The position numbers were made by a program, and so were the translations under genes. 64,000 bases of DNA from NCBI RefSeq assembly GCF_003254055.1, contig NZ_QKZT01000014.1, positions 4,570 through 68,569 of the forward strand, written 5' to 3'. This DNA comes from Algoriphagus chordae. Its GTDB lineage: Bacteria; Bacteroidota; Bacteroidia; Cytophagales; Cyclobacteriaceae. The notes beneath the pieces were generated by a model, which was not told the origin of the DNA, made no database searches, and saw nothing but the letters and a program-made list of their open reading frames with translations. Of the stretch, positions 36,621 through 45,802 are shown one piece after another (the stretch's first letter is position 1; each line of letters begins with the position of its first letter).

Positions 36621-37802
36621 CTAGATATCTTCAACTTTCATAATGACGAATGCCAGTTCATCATTGATGTTTTCATACATCCAGATGTTCCCATCTTTAG
36701 TAAAGTATTTTAGCGGGAGCTTGGTCAATTCAGGAATCTGAGCTTCAGCAATTAGATTCAAGTCCTCATCAAATACACTCAAAAAAATATCCGCTCCAGT
36801 CGATATAAAGTCTCCGTAACCATTGAGTTCTTCTCCAAAATGCATTCTATCTGAAAACCTAAAAACACGTTCATTTTTCTCATCCCAAAAAAAAGATCTG
36901 TAATTAACATCTTCCTCAGTTTTTCTAATAATTTCCTTCAATTGACCAGAGGTTCTTTCAACTTCTTTTGGAGGCACGTAACTTTTCTTATCAGCCAATA
37001 AATGGGTATTCCAATATTTGGTATAAAGACTATCTTTTTCCAGATCAAAAATCAACATTTCATTAAAGGCAGTATTACTAATAATAATTTGCTCATTGAC
37101 AATTATAGCTGAGGCACTTGGCCCATAGCTGCCTGCTGGAGATCCTTCAAACAATAGATTAACATTAAAACCCCTTAGTTTTTCTAATTCTGGCAACTCT
37201 ATCTTTTCAAAAGTTTGCTCTTTCAAATCAAAATCAAGTATGAGACGGGATCCACTCTCCCAGTGAAAAATAAATACAATAAGCCTATCTGAATTATTTT
37301 CAACTTGAAAAAATGCTCCTGCATAGTATTCATCAGTTCCAAGAAATTCAGGAGCAATTTTATCCAATGCCAAATCCTTGACCAAGTGACCCTTTTGATC
37401 AAAAATTTTATACATAAAATAATCCCAGATAAGTATATTCTCATCCGACCAATTGGAGAAGTGTGAAACATAGGGAACTGCGTTAGTTACGCCATTAGGC
37501 CCCTCTTTCTCGAATTGAACCTTTTCTAATAGTCTAAGTTCATCTAAATCAATCTTCTCTGTGGTAAAATCTTGCCTATTAAAATTAATCAGATAGCTTT
37601 TATCATTAAATAGCCCAGAATAATAAAGGTGATCCTGTAAATAAAGGAACTCATCACCTGAATCCACCAGCACAGTATCTAAGGAAACTCTGATTTGATC
37701 CGAAACCGTTTGTTTTTTTTCGTCCTTAGAAGCACAGGAAAAAATGACTAAAAATAAGGCAACAGCCAATAACAATCTCATAAAATGATATTTTGAATTC
37801 AA
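36621..37802 (-). CDS. DUF4221-like lipoprotein
   Basis: The 393-aa protein carries a lipoprotein signal (MRLLLAVALFLVIFSC; a second start at 37781 would give the same signal). The mature part looks like a beta-propeller made of repeated strands (e.g. FLYLQDHLYYSGLFNDKSYLIN, IIVNEQIIISNTAFNEMLIFDL) and fits the DUF4221 family that is common in Cyclobacteriaceae. No catalytic motif is visible. It is a single gene; its function is unknown. Confidence 0.75.
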   Translation of the reverse strand: MNSKYHFMRLLLAVALFLVIFSCASKDEKKQTVSDQIRVSLDTVLVDSGDEFLYLQDHLYYSGLFNDKSYLINFNRQDFTTEKIDLDELRLLEKVQFEKEGPNGVTNAVPYVSHFSNWSDENILIWDYFMYKIFDQKGHLVKDLALDKIAPEFLGTDEYYAGAFFQVENNSDRLIVFIFHWESGSRLILDFDLKEQTFEKIELPELEKLRGFNVNLLFEGSPAGSYGPSASAIIVNEQIIISNTAFNEMLIFDLEKDSLYTKYWNTHLLADKKSYVPPKEVERTSGQLKEIIRKTEEDVNYRSFFWDEKNERVFRFSDRMHFGEELNGYGDFISTGADIFLSVFDEDLNLIAEAQIPELTKLPLKYFTKDGNIWMYENINDELAFVIMKVEDI

Positions 37803-37929
37803 TTAAACCTTTTGAACAAGAAGGTAATTGATTTCAACCTAACTATTGATTTTTGAGATGTTATAGAAAGTTAAAATACATATTCTGGCTCTTTGAATTT
37901 TAAGATTTCAAATTTCAAACTTTAGAATT

Positions 37930-38490
37930 TTACAAAATCCCCTTCTCTGGATGCCTTCCGGTAACAGTTCTGCCGAAGACTTTTAGCTCTTCGATTTGTG
38001 CATCCATATTTCCATCAGGATAGATGCATGGCCCGATGCCCGCTTCCTTTTTCTTATAATCCAAGTACCCAACTACCACTGGAACATTTGCTCCAAGTGC
38101 AATATGATAGAATCCTGATTTCCATTTTTTTACCTGACTTCTAGTTCCTTCTGGGGTCACCATGATTACGAGTTCATCACGCTCATTGAGCATAGAAACC
38201 ATTGACTCGGTATAGGTCTGTTTTCTACCTCCTGGCACACGCTTTCTGTCGATAGCGATAGCTCCCAAGCCTTTGAGCATCCAGCCCATTGGGCCTACCA
38301 TGACTTCTTTTTTGATCGTAAACCGAACCGGAATATCCATAAGAAAAAAGGCAGCTCTGGCATACAAAATATCCCAATTGGAAGTATGTGGGATAGCGAT
38401 GAGCACCGCTTTCTTTAAGCCTTTTGGCCATTGATCATTCAGAGACCAGCCGGAAACCCAAAACACAATACGGGACAAAAATTTCATCAT
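37930..38490 (-). CDS. 1-acyl-sn-glycerol-3-phosphate acyltransferase-like protein
   Basis: The 186-aa protein has the acyltransferase HX4D motif (IAIPHTSNWDILYARA) and the second motif VTPEGTRSQVKKWKSGF. It is shorter than most PlsC enzymes and lacks a clear N-terminal membrane helix beyond ~15 residues. It probably transfers an acyl chain onto a glycerophospholipid or similar acceptor. Its start overlaps the patatin gene by 4 nt, so a lipid-remodelling function together with it is likely. Confidence 0.88.
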   Translation of the reverse strand: MMKFLSRIVFWVSGWSLNDQWPKGLKKAVLIAIPHTSNWDILYARAAFFLMDIPVRFTIKKEVMVGPMGWMLKGLGAIAIDRKRVPGGRKQTYTESMVSMLNERDELVIMVTPEGTRSQVKKWKSGFYHIALGANVPVVVGYLDYKKKEAGIGPCIYPDGNMDAQIEELKVFGRTVTGRHPEKGIL

Positions 38491-39290
38491 GCTTTACTAG
38501 ATTTAATGTTGTTCACAGCTAAGTCCAAAATTGAAGGATTATTTTCAATGTAATTCATCGTAAAGTCATAACCAACAGCAAACAACGCAGAAGCTTTTTT
38601 TATATCAAACACACCATAGCCTCCTAGTCCAGGAGGCTCTATGAAGTAATCACATTTGGATTTACGGCTATACACGTTATAATTCATGGCCATGATCACT
38701 GATCTTTCTATCAGCTTTTTCATATTACTGATATTGCTTTCTTCTGGCAGCTGATTGCAATTTACTCCTATCACATAATCACAGGTGCCGTCCAAAGGCT
38801 CCACAGGAAGATTATTAAGCACTCCACCATCCACCAGGTATCTCTTGCCGATCACAATAGGGTCAAACATACCCGGAATGCAAGAAGAAGCCATAATCGG
38901 CCTGATCAGCTCCCCTTCTGAATAATATCGAACCTTTCCCTTTTTGATATCTGTGGCTGCCACGGTCAAAGGAATCTGCAGCTCCGCAAAATCATCATGC
39001 TTAAGATATAGCTTAAATAGATTTCCTACAGAGTCCATTTTCAGAAAACCCGTCAAAGAAATTGCTGGGCGCATAAACTTGAAATAATTGGTCTCTACGA
39101 TGATTTTGAGGATTTCATCAGGAGCGTAACCCTGGCAAAACATCGCACCGGCAATTGCACCAGCTGAGGTCCCAGAAACTTTCGTCGGGAAAATACCAGA
39201 TTCGGTAAGGGCTTTTAAAACTCCCAAATGAGAAATCCCTCGAACTCCCCCACCGGAGAGTGCGATTCCTATCTTGAGATTAGATTTCAT
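38487..39290 (-). CDS. Patatin-like phospholipase
   Basis: The 267-aa protein has the patatin signature: oxyanion hole GIALSGGGVRGISHLGVLKAL, nucleophile motif GTSAGAIAGAMF (GxSxG) and the Asp of DGGVLNNLPVEPL, giving a Ser-Asp dyad. It lacks a signal peptide, so it should act inside the cell or at the membrane face. It overlaps the acyltransferase by 4 nt and the upstream MBL hydrolase by 11 nt. A deacylation/reacylation pair is a reasonable reading. Confidence 0.92.
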   Translation of the reverse strand: MKSNLKIGIALSGGGVRGISHLGVLKALTESGIFPTKVSGTSAGAIAGAMFCQGYAPDEILKIIVETNYFKFMRPAISLTGFLKMDSVGNLFKLYLKHDDFAELQIPLTVAATDIKKGKVRYYSEGELIRPIMASSCIPGMFDPIVIGKRYLVDGGVLNNLPVEPLDGTCDYVIGVNCNQLPEESNISNMKKLIERSVIMAMNYNVYSRKSKCDYFIEPPGLGGYGVFDIKKASALFAVGYDFTMNYIENNPSILDLAVNNIKSSKA

Positions 39291-40119
39291 CCAGTCTAAA
39301 GGTTTGATCCAAGCGAACGCCCCTATCAGTCATTTTCACTGTGCAGCATTCATTTTCGGCATCATGCTCTAAGAACAAAATATATTCTTCTCGTGCTGCT
39401 TCCTCCAAGAACTTTGCTTTTTCATCCATTGTAAGCAGTGGACGCGTGTCATAGCCCATTACATAAGGCAAAGGAATGTGACCCACCGATGGAAGCAAAT
39501 CAGCCACAAATACCAGCGTTCTACCCTTATATTGGATCTTAGGCAGCATCTGCTTATCCGTATGACCATCAGCGGTGATAAAGTCAAAGCCCGGAAGAAA
39601 TGACTTCTTATCCAAGTCCAAATAGCCCAGTTGACCCAATTCTAGCATTGGAAGAATATTCTCTTTGAGAAAAGAAGCCTTTTCACGTGGGTTAGGGATT
39701 GTTGCCCAGTCCCAGTGATCTTTATTTGACCAGTAAGTGGCTCTAGGGAAACACATTTCGTATTGGCCATGCGAACCGTACTTCACGCCACCTCCACAAT
39801 GGTCAAAGTGCAAATGTGTCAGGAAATTATCAGTGATTTGATGAGGGCTAATGCCTAGTTTCTTCAGGTTTTTGTCCAAAGAGTCATCTCCATGAAGATA
39901 ATAATGAGAGAAAAATTTAGCATCCTGCTTATCTCCAATACCATTATCGATCAATACGATCCTATCACCATCGACCACAAGTAGAGATCTCATCGCCCAA
40001 GTACAGAGGTTATTTTCGTCAGCCTTATTGGTTCTAGACCAAAGCGTCTTTGGCACTACGCCAAACATGGCGCCACCATCTAATTTGAAAAAACCGGTAT
40101 TGACTACGTGTAACTCCAT
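39280..40119 (-). CDS. MBL-fold metallo-hydrolase (lactonase-like)
   Basis: The 279-aa protein has the metal-binding HxHxDH motif (NFLTHLHFDHCGGG), an Asp in FVADLLPSVGH and a C-terminal His (LFLEHDAENE). The N terminus (MELHVVNTGFFKLDGGAMFGVVPKTLW) is typical of AHL-lactonase-like/arylsulfatase-like MBL proteins. The substrate is not predictable. It overlaps the patatin gene by 11 nt, and the accA terminator precedes it. Confidence 0.88.
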   Translation of the reverse strand: MELHVVNTGFFKLDGGAMFGVVPKTLWSRTNKADENNLCTWAMRSLLVVDGDRIVLIDNGIGDKQDAKFFSHYYLHGDDSLDKNLKKLGISPHQITDNFLTHLHFDHCGGGVKYGSHGQYEMCFPRATYWSNKDHWDWATIPNPREKASFLKENILPMLELGQLGYLDLDKKSFLPGFDFITADGHTDKQMLPKIQYKGRTLVFVADLLPSVGHIPLPYVMGYDTRPLLTMDEKAKFLEEAAREEYILFLEHDAENECCTVKMTDRGVRLDQTFRLDEI

Positions 40120-40130
40120 GATATGAAAGA

Positions 40131-40162
40131 AAAATCCCGGACTCTGTAAGAGGTCCGGGTTT
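40131..40162 (-). terminator. Terminator of accA
   Basis: CCCGGAC (40136-40142) and GTCCGGG (40153-40159) form a perfect 7-bp stem. On the minus strand it is followed by ATTTTTC. It lies between accA and the MBL-hydrolase gene, so that gene is probably not on the accA transcript. Confidence 0.8.
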
Positions 40163-40170
40163 GAAATATT

Positions 40171-41142
40171 TTACTCAACTACTACTCCCATCGCACAAAA
40201 CTTGTCGATGCGTTGATCAATTCTTTTTTCTGGTTTGATTTTATCCAATTCCTTTAGGGCTTGGAGGATGGCTTCCTTAAGTGTGATAGCCATTTTTTTC
40301 ATATCTCTATGGGCGCCACCTAGCGGTTCTGGGATAATCCCATCTACCAATCCATTGCCTTCCATATCAATGGCAGTCAACTTCAGTGACTCAGCTGCCT
40401 GCTCCTTGTAATCCCAGCTTCTCCAAAGGATAGTAGAGCAGTTTTCAGGAGAGATTACTGAATACCAAGAGTTTTCCAACATCAGAACTCGGTCTCCAAT
40501 AGCAATACCCAATGCTCCCCCTGATGCACCTTCACCAATAATGATGCAGATCACAGGAACTTTCAGCATAAACATATCTCTGATGTTTCGAGCAATAGCT
40601 TCGCCTTGTCCTCTTTCCTCAGCTTCCAATCCTGGAAATGCACCTGGAGTATCGATTAAGGTAACGATAGGCTTGCCAAACTTCTCCGCCATTTTCATAA
40701 GACGAAGTGCTTTTCTATAGCCTTCGGGATTTGCCATCCCAAAATTCCTCATCTGGCGTTGCTTGGTATTTCTACCTTTCTGCTGTCCTATGAACATCAC
40801 AGATCTGCCGTCCAAATCTCCCAGACCACCTACCATTGCTTTGTCATCTGCTACATTCCTATCTCCATGAAGTTCGACAAAATCATTTGTCATCTCATAG
40901 ATATAATCAAGTGCATACGGTCTATCTGCATGTCTGGAAAGCTGAACTCGCTGCCAGCGGGTCAGGTTTTGAAAAGTTTCTTTTTTCAAAGCGAGAATTT
41001 TTTCTTCAAGGGATTCAATATCTGAGCTTAAATCGATATTTCTGCCGGTAGCCAACTCCTTCATTTCCTGAAGTTTGTGTTCTAAATCAGCTATAGGTTT
41101 TTCAAATTCTAATACCATTCTGGTGATTTTTGGGAAAAACAA
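40171..41142 (-). CDS. accA: Acetyl-CoA carboxylase carboxyltransferase subunit alpha
   Basis: The 323-aa protein is a full-length AccA. It has the conserved [54 protein letters not shown] and the oxyanion-hole region [31 protein letters not shown]. With AccD it carries the transfer of CO2 from biotin to acetyl-CoA, the first committed step of fatty-acid synthesis. It has its own terminator. Confidence 0.96.
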   Translation of the reverse strand: MFFPKITRMVLEFEKPIADLEHKLQEMKELATGRNIDLSSDIESLEEKILALKKETFQNLTRWQRVQLSRHADRPYALDYIYEMTNDFVELHGDRNVADDKAMVGGLGDLDGRSVMFIGQQKGRNTKQRQMRNFGMANPEGYRKALRLMKMAEKFGKPIVTLIDTPGAFPGLEAEERGQGEAIARNIRDMFMLKVPVICIIIGEGASGGALGIAIGDRVLMLENSWYSVISPENCSTILWRSWDYKEQAAESLKLTAIDMEGNGLVDGIIPEPLGGAHRDMKKMAITLKEAILQALKELDKIKPEKRIDQRIDKFCAMGVVVE

Positions 41143-41450
41143 AGATAAGCATATACCCTTGGGAATTAAAATATTTAACTGAGGGTAAATGTATCTATCC
41201 TGAATTAATAATCAGAAAGCCCAGCAGTATAAATTGTGGGAATTTGAAAAAGCATACTCTCAGCATCCAAATAGGAGGAAGATTTGTTACGTGATGAAAA
41301 ATTATCTCCTTGAAAAAGAAGTCTATACAAATTCTATCGTCAAATTTTCCGTTCTGTTTTTGCAATAACGAATCTAAAACATACCTTTGCATCACTTAAA
41401 AACGAGGTGTCTCAGCATAAACACTAAGACAATTTTGGATTTGAGCAAAC
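41143..41450 (+). promoter_or_regulatory. Spacer with the promoter of the tRNA-Asp array (41359-41389)
   Basis: TTTG (41359-41362) and TACCTTTG (41382-41389), 19 bp apart, match the Bacteroidota -33 and -7 elements. Transcription would start near 41396, about 55 nt before the first tRNA-Asp. The rest of the 308-bp spacer contains no gene that I can support. Confidence 0.75.
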
Positions 41451-41524
41451 GGAGTGGTAGTTCAGCTGGTTAGAATGCCTGCCTGTCACGCAGGAGGTCG
41501 CGGGTTCGAGTCCCGTCCATTCCG
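41451..41524 (+). tRNA. tRNA-Asp (anticodon GUC), copy 1
   Basis: This 74-nt cloverleaf has acceptor arms GGAGTGG/CCATTCC, a D arm with GTTCAGCTGGTTAGAAT, anticodon stem CCTGC/GCAGG with loop CTGTCAC (anticodon GTC), and T arm GCGGG-TTCGAGT-CCCGT. The discriminator is G, and CCA is not encoded. It is identical to copy 2. Confidence 0.97.
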
Positions 41525-41572
41525 CTTAAGTATGATGAAAAAGTTCATCATTTTGTGACAAATAAATTATTG

Positions 41573-41641
41573 AAGTGATAGTTCAGCTGGCGACATGCTT
41601 GTCCCCATTCATCGGAAAGTTCGCGGATTCGAGATCACTTG
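41573..41641 (+). pseudogene. Degenerate tRNA-like sequence between two tRNA-Asp genes
   Basis: About 68 nt share the start AGTGATAGTTCAGCTGG and the T-loop region GTTCGCGGATTCGAG with the flanking tRNA-Asp genes, and arms AAGTGAT (41573-41579) and ATCACTT (41634-41640) still pair as an acceptor. The five bases that should close the T stem are missing, and the anticodon arm is altered so that no normal 7-base loop forms. It is most likely a decayed tRNA-Asp copy. Because the acceptor arm has changed in a compensated way, a retained tRNA-like RNA is also possible. Confidence 0.7.
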
Positions 41642-41677
41642 AAGAGATAAAAAAGTTTATCTCAAATTTATAATATT

Positions 41678-41751
41678 GGAGTGGTAGTTCAGCTGGTTAG
41701 AATGCCTGCCTGTCACGCAGGAGGTCGCGGGTTCGAGTCCCGTCCATTCCG
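41678..41751 (+). tRNA. tRNA-Asp (anticodon GUC), copy 2
   Basis: Same 74-nt sequence as copy 1, with anticodon loop CTGTCAC. A short hairpin (GAGATAA...TTATCTC, about 41644-41663) lies between the tRNA-like sequence and this gene, and a similar one (TGATGA...TCATCA, about 41532-41551) follows copy 1. These may help processing of the joint transcript. Confidence 0.97.
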
Positions 41752-41756
41752 CACTA

Positions 41757-41783
41757 AGTCCCGAAGAAATTCGGGACTTTTTT
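41757..41783 (+). terminator. Terminator of the tRNA array
   Basis: AGTCCCGAA (41757-41765) and TTCGGGACT (41770-41778) form a perfect 9-bp stem with loop GAAA, followed by six T. Confidence 0.92.
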
Positions 41784-41970
41784 GTTTTATTTATAGATGG
41801 AATTTTTTACATATATCGGATCAGTCCTAAAAGTTGGGGGAATTGACATAATCCTTTTTCCACCCTACTAACTCTATCCTTTCTTTATTTACCACTAGAG
41901 ATAGCAGAAAAAGAAAAGGAGTAAATATCAAATATTTACCCCACCCACTTCTAATTCAAGATCAGTTCTT

Positions 41971-44900
41971 TTACTCCGCAATTCCAATATTCTCTTTATC
42001 AATAAGCTTTAGAACAACCTCAATTTCCTTCTCAAGAGCATCTAACAATCCTTTCAATTCTGAAGGTTCAATATCTTCCATCTGCTCCAAAACAACTGCC
42101 ATTTTGGATAAATCCCGCATACCTGAGGAGATAGCCGTCCCAAATAATTTATGTCCAGCCTCGTTGATTTTAGTGAGATCCTGAGAAGCTATAAACTTCT
42201 TGAGTGAATCCAAAGAGCTCTTCAATTCAGACTTTACGATAGTCAATATTCCCTTCAATACTTCTGGATCATTATCGGTATAATTTTTCAGCTTTGCAGC
42301 ATTGTAATGAGGATTTATAGCTGTACCTCCAGAATCCCTCGCAGCATCTCCAAATTCATAATCTGAGTCTAGCCACTTATTAAAGACCATCTCTATTGTC
42401 TCTTCTACCACTGGCTTTACGACGAAGTCATCCATTCCTGAAGCCAAGCATTTTTCCCGCTCACCTTTCACATTCCCTGCGGTAAAGGCAATAATGGGCA
42501 CATGCGTATCTTTTTCTAAAACCCGAATACTCCTTGTTGCTTCATAGCCGTTCATGACCGGCATCTGCACATCCATCAGAATAATATCCGGGAATTGTTT
42601 TTTACAATATTCCAAAGCCTCCAATCCATTGCTTACCTCTACTAATGTAGCCTTTGGCGCGATCTTTTTGATGATAGTTTTGGCTAGTAACATATTCACT
42701 GGATTATCCTCTGCAACAAGCACTGTAAAAAGTCTAGCCGAACTCTGATGGACAGGAACTTCCTGTATTTCCTTAAACGAATCAAATGTATACAGTCTAG
42801 AAAGGGCCTGATAGAAATCCTGAATTTTCAGTGGTTTAATCAACCTATGATTTACCCGTAGTTCCCGACAACTTTCAATAATTTTATGATCATCTGAAGA
42901 ACTATGTAGCAACATAATTGGCTCCGTCTTTTCCCAAGATGGGAAGGTTTCTCGTATTTTCCTGATAGTTTCCAAGCCATCCATAAACGGCATATGATAA
43001 TCCATCAGAATCACATCGAAACTTTCTCCTGTGGACAAAATTTGAAGTGCTTCAAAGCCATTCGAGGCCTCAACAGAATTTATGTTTTTAAGAAGCAACA
43101 TTTGCCTAACAATCAGCCTATTATTCTCATTGTCATCAACAATCAACACGTTCTTTATTTCATCTACATCAAACCAATCAATTGGCTCTCCGTCCTCAGT
43201 TTTCAAGGTGACTTCAAAATAAAACGTACTTCCTTCACCTGGTACGCTTGTCAAATGAAGCTGGCTATCCATCAGCCTAAGTAGACTATTGGAGATTGTC
43301 AATCCCAGTCCAGTCCCTCCATATTTCTTAGTGGTAGAGCTATCCTCCTGAGAGAAAGCTTCAAATATTTTGGATTGTTTCTCAGGCTTGATTCCAATTC
43401 CAGTATCTCTTACAGCAAACCGTATTTTATGCAAATCTCCATTTTTCTCAAGGGTTTGAATCTTCAACTCTATTTCACCCTTTTCTGTAAACTTGGAGGC
43501 ATTGCCCAACAGGTTAACTAGAATTTGTTTTAGGCGAACTGAATCTGCATACACAAATCTAGGGAGGTCTGTTGCCAAATTCAGGAGCATCTCTAGACCT
43601 TTGCTTTGGATTTGATAGGTAATGATGTCTGTAGCCTGCGAGCTCATCTCGTAGAGATCACATTTATCTATGTCTAGCTCGAGTCTTCCTGCCTCTATTT
43701 TAGAGAAATCAAGAATATCATTAATGATACTCAAAAGCGCATTTGCTGATTGGTTTACGATCGACAAATACTGATGCTGTGTTTCATTTAGATTGGTTTT
43801 GAGCACTAGATCAGTGAATCCAATTACACCATTCAAAGGAGTACGTATTTCATGACTCATATTCGCGAGAAACTCGGACTTGGCAACACTGGCTTCCTCT
43901 GCTAGTTTCTTCGTTCGTTCCAATTCCAACCGTGCTTTTTTGGTTTCATCTATATCCTGAAATGTCCCAAAAATCCTTTTACAAACACCATTAACCATCT
44001 CTCCCTGACCAATTGACCTAACCCAGATTTCATTGCCTAGATGAGTCACCAATTGCAGTTCCAAATCCCAAGATTTCCCTTCTAATATCGTACTATCAAG
44101 TGCTTCAATAATTTTATCTCTACTTTCACCTTCTTTGTAAAAATTAATACCAGTAGCCAAATCAGGCTCATATTCAGGAGGTAGCTCATGAATTTGCTTA
44201 GTCATAGGTGTCCAGGTGACCTGCTGAAGTTCAAGATCCAGATTCCATCCTCCTACTCTAGCAACTTTGCCTGTTTCCTCCAGTAATAGCTTAGTTTGTC
44301 TCAAATCCTCTTCCAACTTCACGCGCGCAGTTATATCTATCGCGTTTCCAATCACATATAAAGCTCCATCTTCAGAGCTCCTCTCAAGGACATTGTTGAA
44401 CATCCAGATATAAGTCTCTCCATTCTTATGCTGAGTAACCATTTGGTTACTCAATTTCCCCTCTTTTTCAATGGTCTTCAAATAAATACCCACAGCCTCT
44501 TGTCTATACTCCGGGACCAATTCCAACAAGTTCATACCTATAATCTCGGATTCAGTATAACCCAACATCTCGGCTCCGGCCTTATTTACAGCCAACAATT
44601 TCCCCTGCATATCATGAGTGCACATAAAACCAGGTGAATTCTGAAAAAACACACGCTGCCTCTTTTCACTTTGCTCGAGCTCCAATTCTCTCTGGCTGGC
44701 TTCCGTGATATCTCTTGCAATAGCATAAAGATTTCCAGTGACTATTTCAGGAGAAGCCACCCATTCTAAGATCTTGTATGTCCCGTCTTCGCACTTGAAT
44801 CTATGAGAGAAATTAATCGTGGATTCCCCTTCGGAAAGGCGCTTAATTTCCAATCCAGTTTTCTCCAAATCATCAGGATGTACTAACTCAAAAAAGGATG

Positions 44901-45531
44901 TGCTTAATAACTTTTCCTTGGACCAACCTAACAACCTAGTAAATGAAGGATTGACTTTCTTAAAAAACCCATCCACCCCAGCGATGCAAATGAGGTCATT
45001 CGATAAGTTGAATAACTTCTCTACGTTGCTAAATTCATTTAGCATTGTCCTTTCTTCAATTATTATCAAAGCCTCGCTGGCTAATAATCGAAGAGCTGTT
45101 CTACTCTTTTCATCCAAAGAAATTGACTGATCACCAAGAACCACTAGGCATCCTACCCATTCTTTATTCTCAGCTTGTAATGGGATTCCTACAAAGGATT
45201 TGATAGAAGAATCGGAAAAATCTTTGGCGATTTTGGCATCGAGTGAAAGTGTGGCAATATCTTCACAACTTACTATTTCACTACTTCCCGAGGTTTGATT
45301 TTTAAAAAAAGCATAAAGTTCAGGACTAGCTTCATTGTCTCCAACTTCTGCTGTAAAACCTACCTTAGAAGCGTCCTCAAATAAGAAAATCGCTTTGGGG
45401 GTGCTACAAATAATAGAGCCAAGCTGGCAAATTCTATACAGTGAGGCATCCTGAACAGGATCGAGATTTTGATAACTATGAACTGACAAATGATCGGATT
45501 TACTTTCCCCTTTATCGGAATTTTTACTCAT
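41971..45531 (-). CDS. Hybrid sensor histidine kinase (GAF-PAS-PAS-PAS-HisKA-HATPase-REC-REC-HPt)
   Basis: The 1186-aa protein combines a whole phosphorelay in one chain. It has a GAF-like domain (about 20-155), three PAS domains (about 165-285, 290-410, 420-540), and HisKA with H560 (NMSHEIRTPLNG). The HATPase has NLLGNASKFTEKG and DTGIGI...GGTGLGL. Receiver 1 has D844 (VILMDYHMPFMDG), receiver 2 has D987 (DIILMDVQMPVMNG), and a C-terminal HPt domain has H1127 (EAGHKLFGTA). No membrane helices or signal peptide are evident, so it should be cytoplasmic and sense an internal or redox signal. No DNA-binding response regulator is adjacent. Confidence 0.94.
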   Translation of the reverse strand: MSKNSDKGESKSDHLSVHSYQNLDPVQDASLYRICQLGSIICSTPKAIFLFEDASKVGFTAEVGDNEASPELYAFFKNQTSGSSEIVSCEDIATLSLDAKIAKDFSDSSIKSFVGIPLQAENKEWVGCLVVLGDQSISLDEKSRTALRLLASEALIIIEERTMLNEFSNVEKLFNLSNDLICIAGVDGFFKKVNPSFTRLLGWSKEKLLSTSFFELVHPDDLEKTGLEIKRLSEGESTINFSHRFKCEDGTYKILEWVASPEIVTGNLYAIARDITEASQRELELEQSEKRQRVFFQNSPGFMCTHDMQGKLLAVNKAGAEMLGYTESEIIGMNLLELVPEYRQEAVGIYLKTIEKEGKLSNQMVTQHKNGETYIWMFNNVLERSSEDGALYVIGNAIDITARVKLEEDLRQTKLLLEETGKVARVGGWNLDLELQQVTWTPMTKQIHELPPEYEPDLATGINFYKEGESRDKIIEALDSTILEGKSWDLELQLVTHLGNEIWVRSIGQGEMVNGVCKRIFGTFQDIDETKKARLELERTKKLAEEASVAKSEFLANMSHEIRTPLNGVIGFTDLVLKTNLNETQHQYLSIVNQSANALLSIINDILDFSKIEAGRLELDIDKCDLYEMSSQATDIITYQIQSKGLEMLLNLATDLPRFVYADSVRLKQILVNLLGNASKFTEKGEIELKIQTLEKNGDLHKIRFAVRDTGIGIKPEKQSKIFEAFSQEDSSTTKKYGGTGLGLTISNSLLRLMDSQLHLTSVPGEGSTFYFEVTLKTEDGEPIDWFDVDEIKNVLIVDDNENNRLIVRQMLLLKNINSVEASNGFEALQILSTGESFDVILMDYHMPFMDGLETIRKIRETFPSWEKTEPIMLLHSSSDDHKIIESCRELRVNHRLIKPLKIQDFYQALSRLYTFDSFKEIQEVPVHQSSARLFTVLVAEDNPVNMLLAKTIIKKIAPKATLVEVSNGLEALEYCKKQFPDIILMDVQMPVMNGYEATRSIRVLEKDTHVPIIAFTAGNVKGEREKCLASGMDDFVVKPVVEETIEMVFNKWLDSDYEFGDAARDSGGTAINPHYNAAKLKNYTDNDPEVLKGILTIVKSELKSSLDSLKKFIASQDLTKINEAGHKLFGTAISSGMRDLSKMAVVLEQMEDIEPSELKGLLDALEKEIEVVLKLIDKENIGIAE

Positions 45532-45740
45532 GCCTAACTGTGTTTTTTTCTATTCTTCACCAACTCTCCTAAAACCAAAAACGTCTTAATTTTGCTCTCA
45601 AATTATCACTCTTTCAGAACAATAAAAAGCGAGGATAAACGATCCGAAAACTTCATTCCAAGTCATTATCAAGTCTATATACGCTAAAATGCCTGTTGAA
45701 TAATGAATTCCGATTTTCGTCTCTCATCAATACTAAAATA

Positions 45741-45784
45741 AAAAGACTCGCTTGAAGTCATATAATTCATCAAACGAGCCTTTT
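45741..45784 (-). terminator. Terminator of galE
   Basis: GACTCGCTTGA (45745-45755) and TCAAACGAGCC (45770-45780) form an 11-bp stem with G-U pairs. On the minus strand it is followed by TTTTT, and it lies 19 bp after the galE stop. The rest of the spacer 45532-45740 shows no clear feature. Confidence 0.8.
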
Positions 45785-45802
45785 TCAATTCATCTTGTAG
45801 AA

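Noticed and set aside
41195-41395. 66-aa open frame on the minus strand before the tRNA-Asp array
   Set aside because: It covers the strong plus-strand promoter at 41359-41389, has no recognisable domain and an unlikely composition, so it is treated as chance.
41451-41751. tRNA-Asp genes as attachment sites of an integrated element
   Set aside because: No integrase or mobile genes lie nearby, and both tRNA copies are complete.
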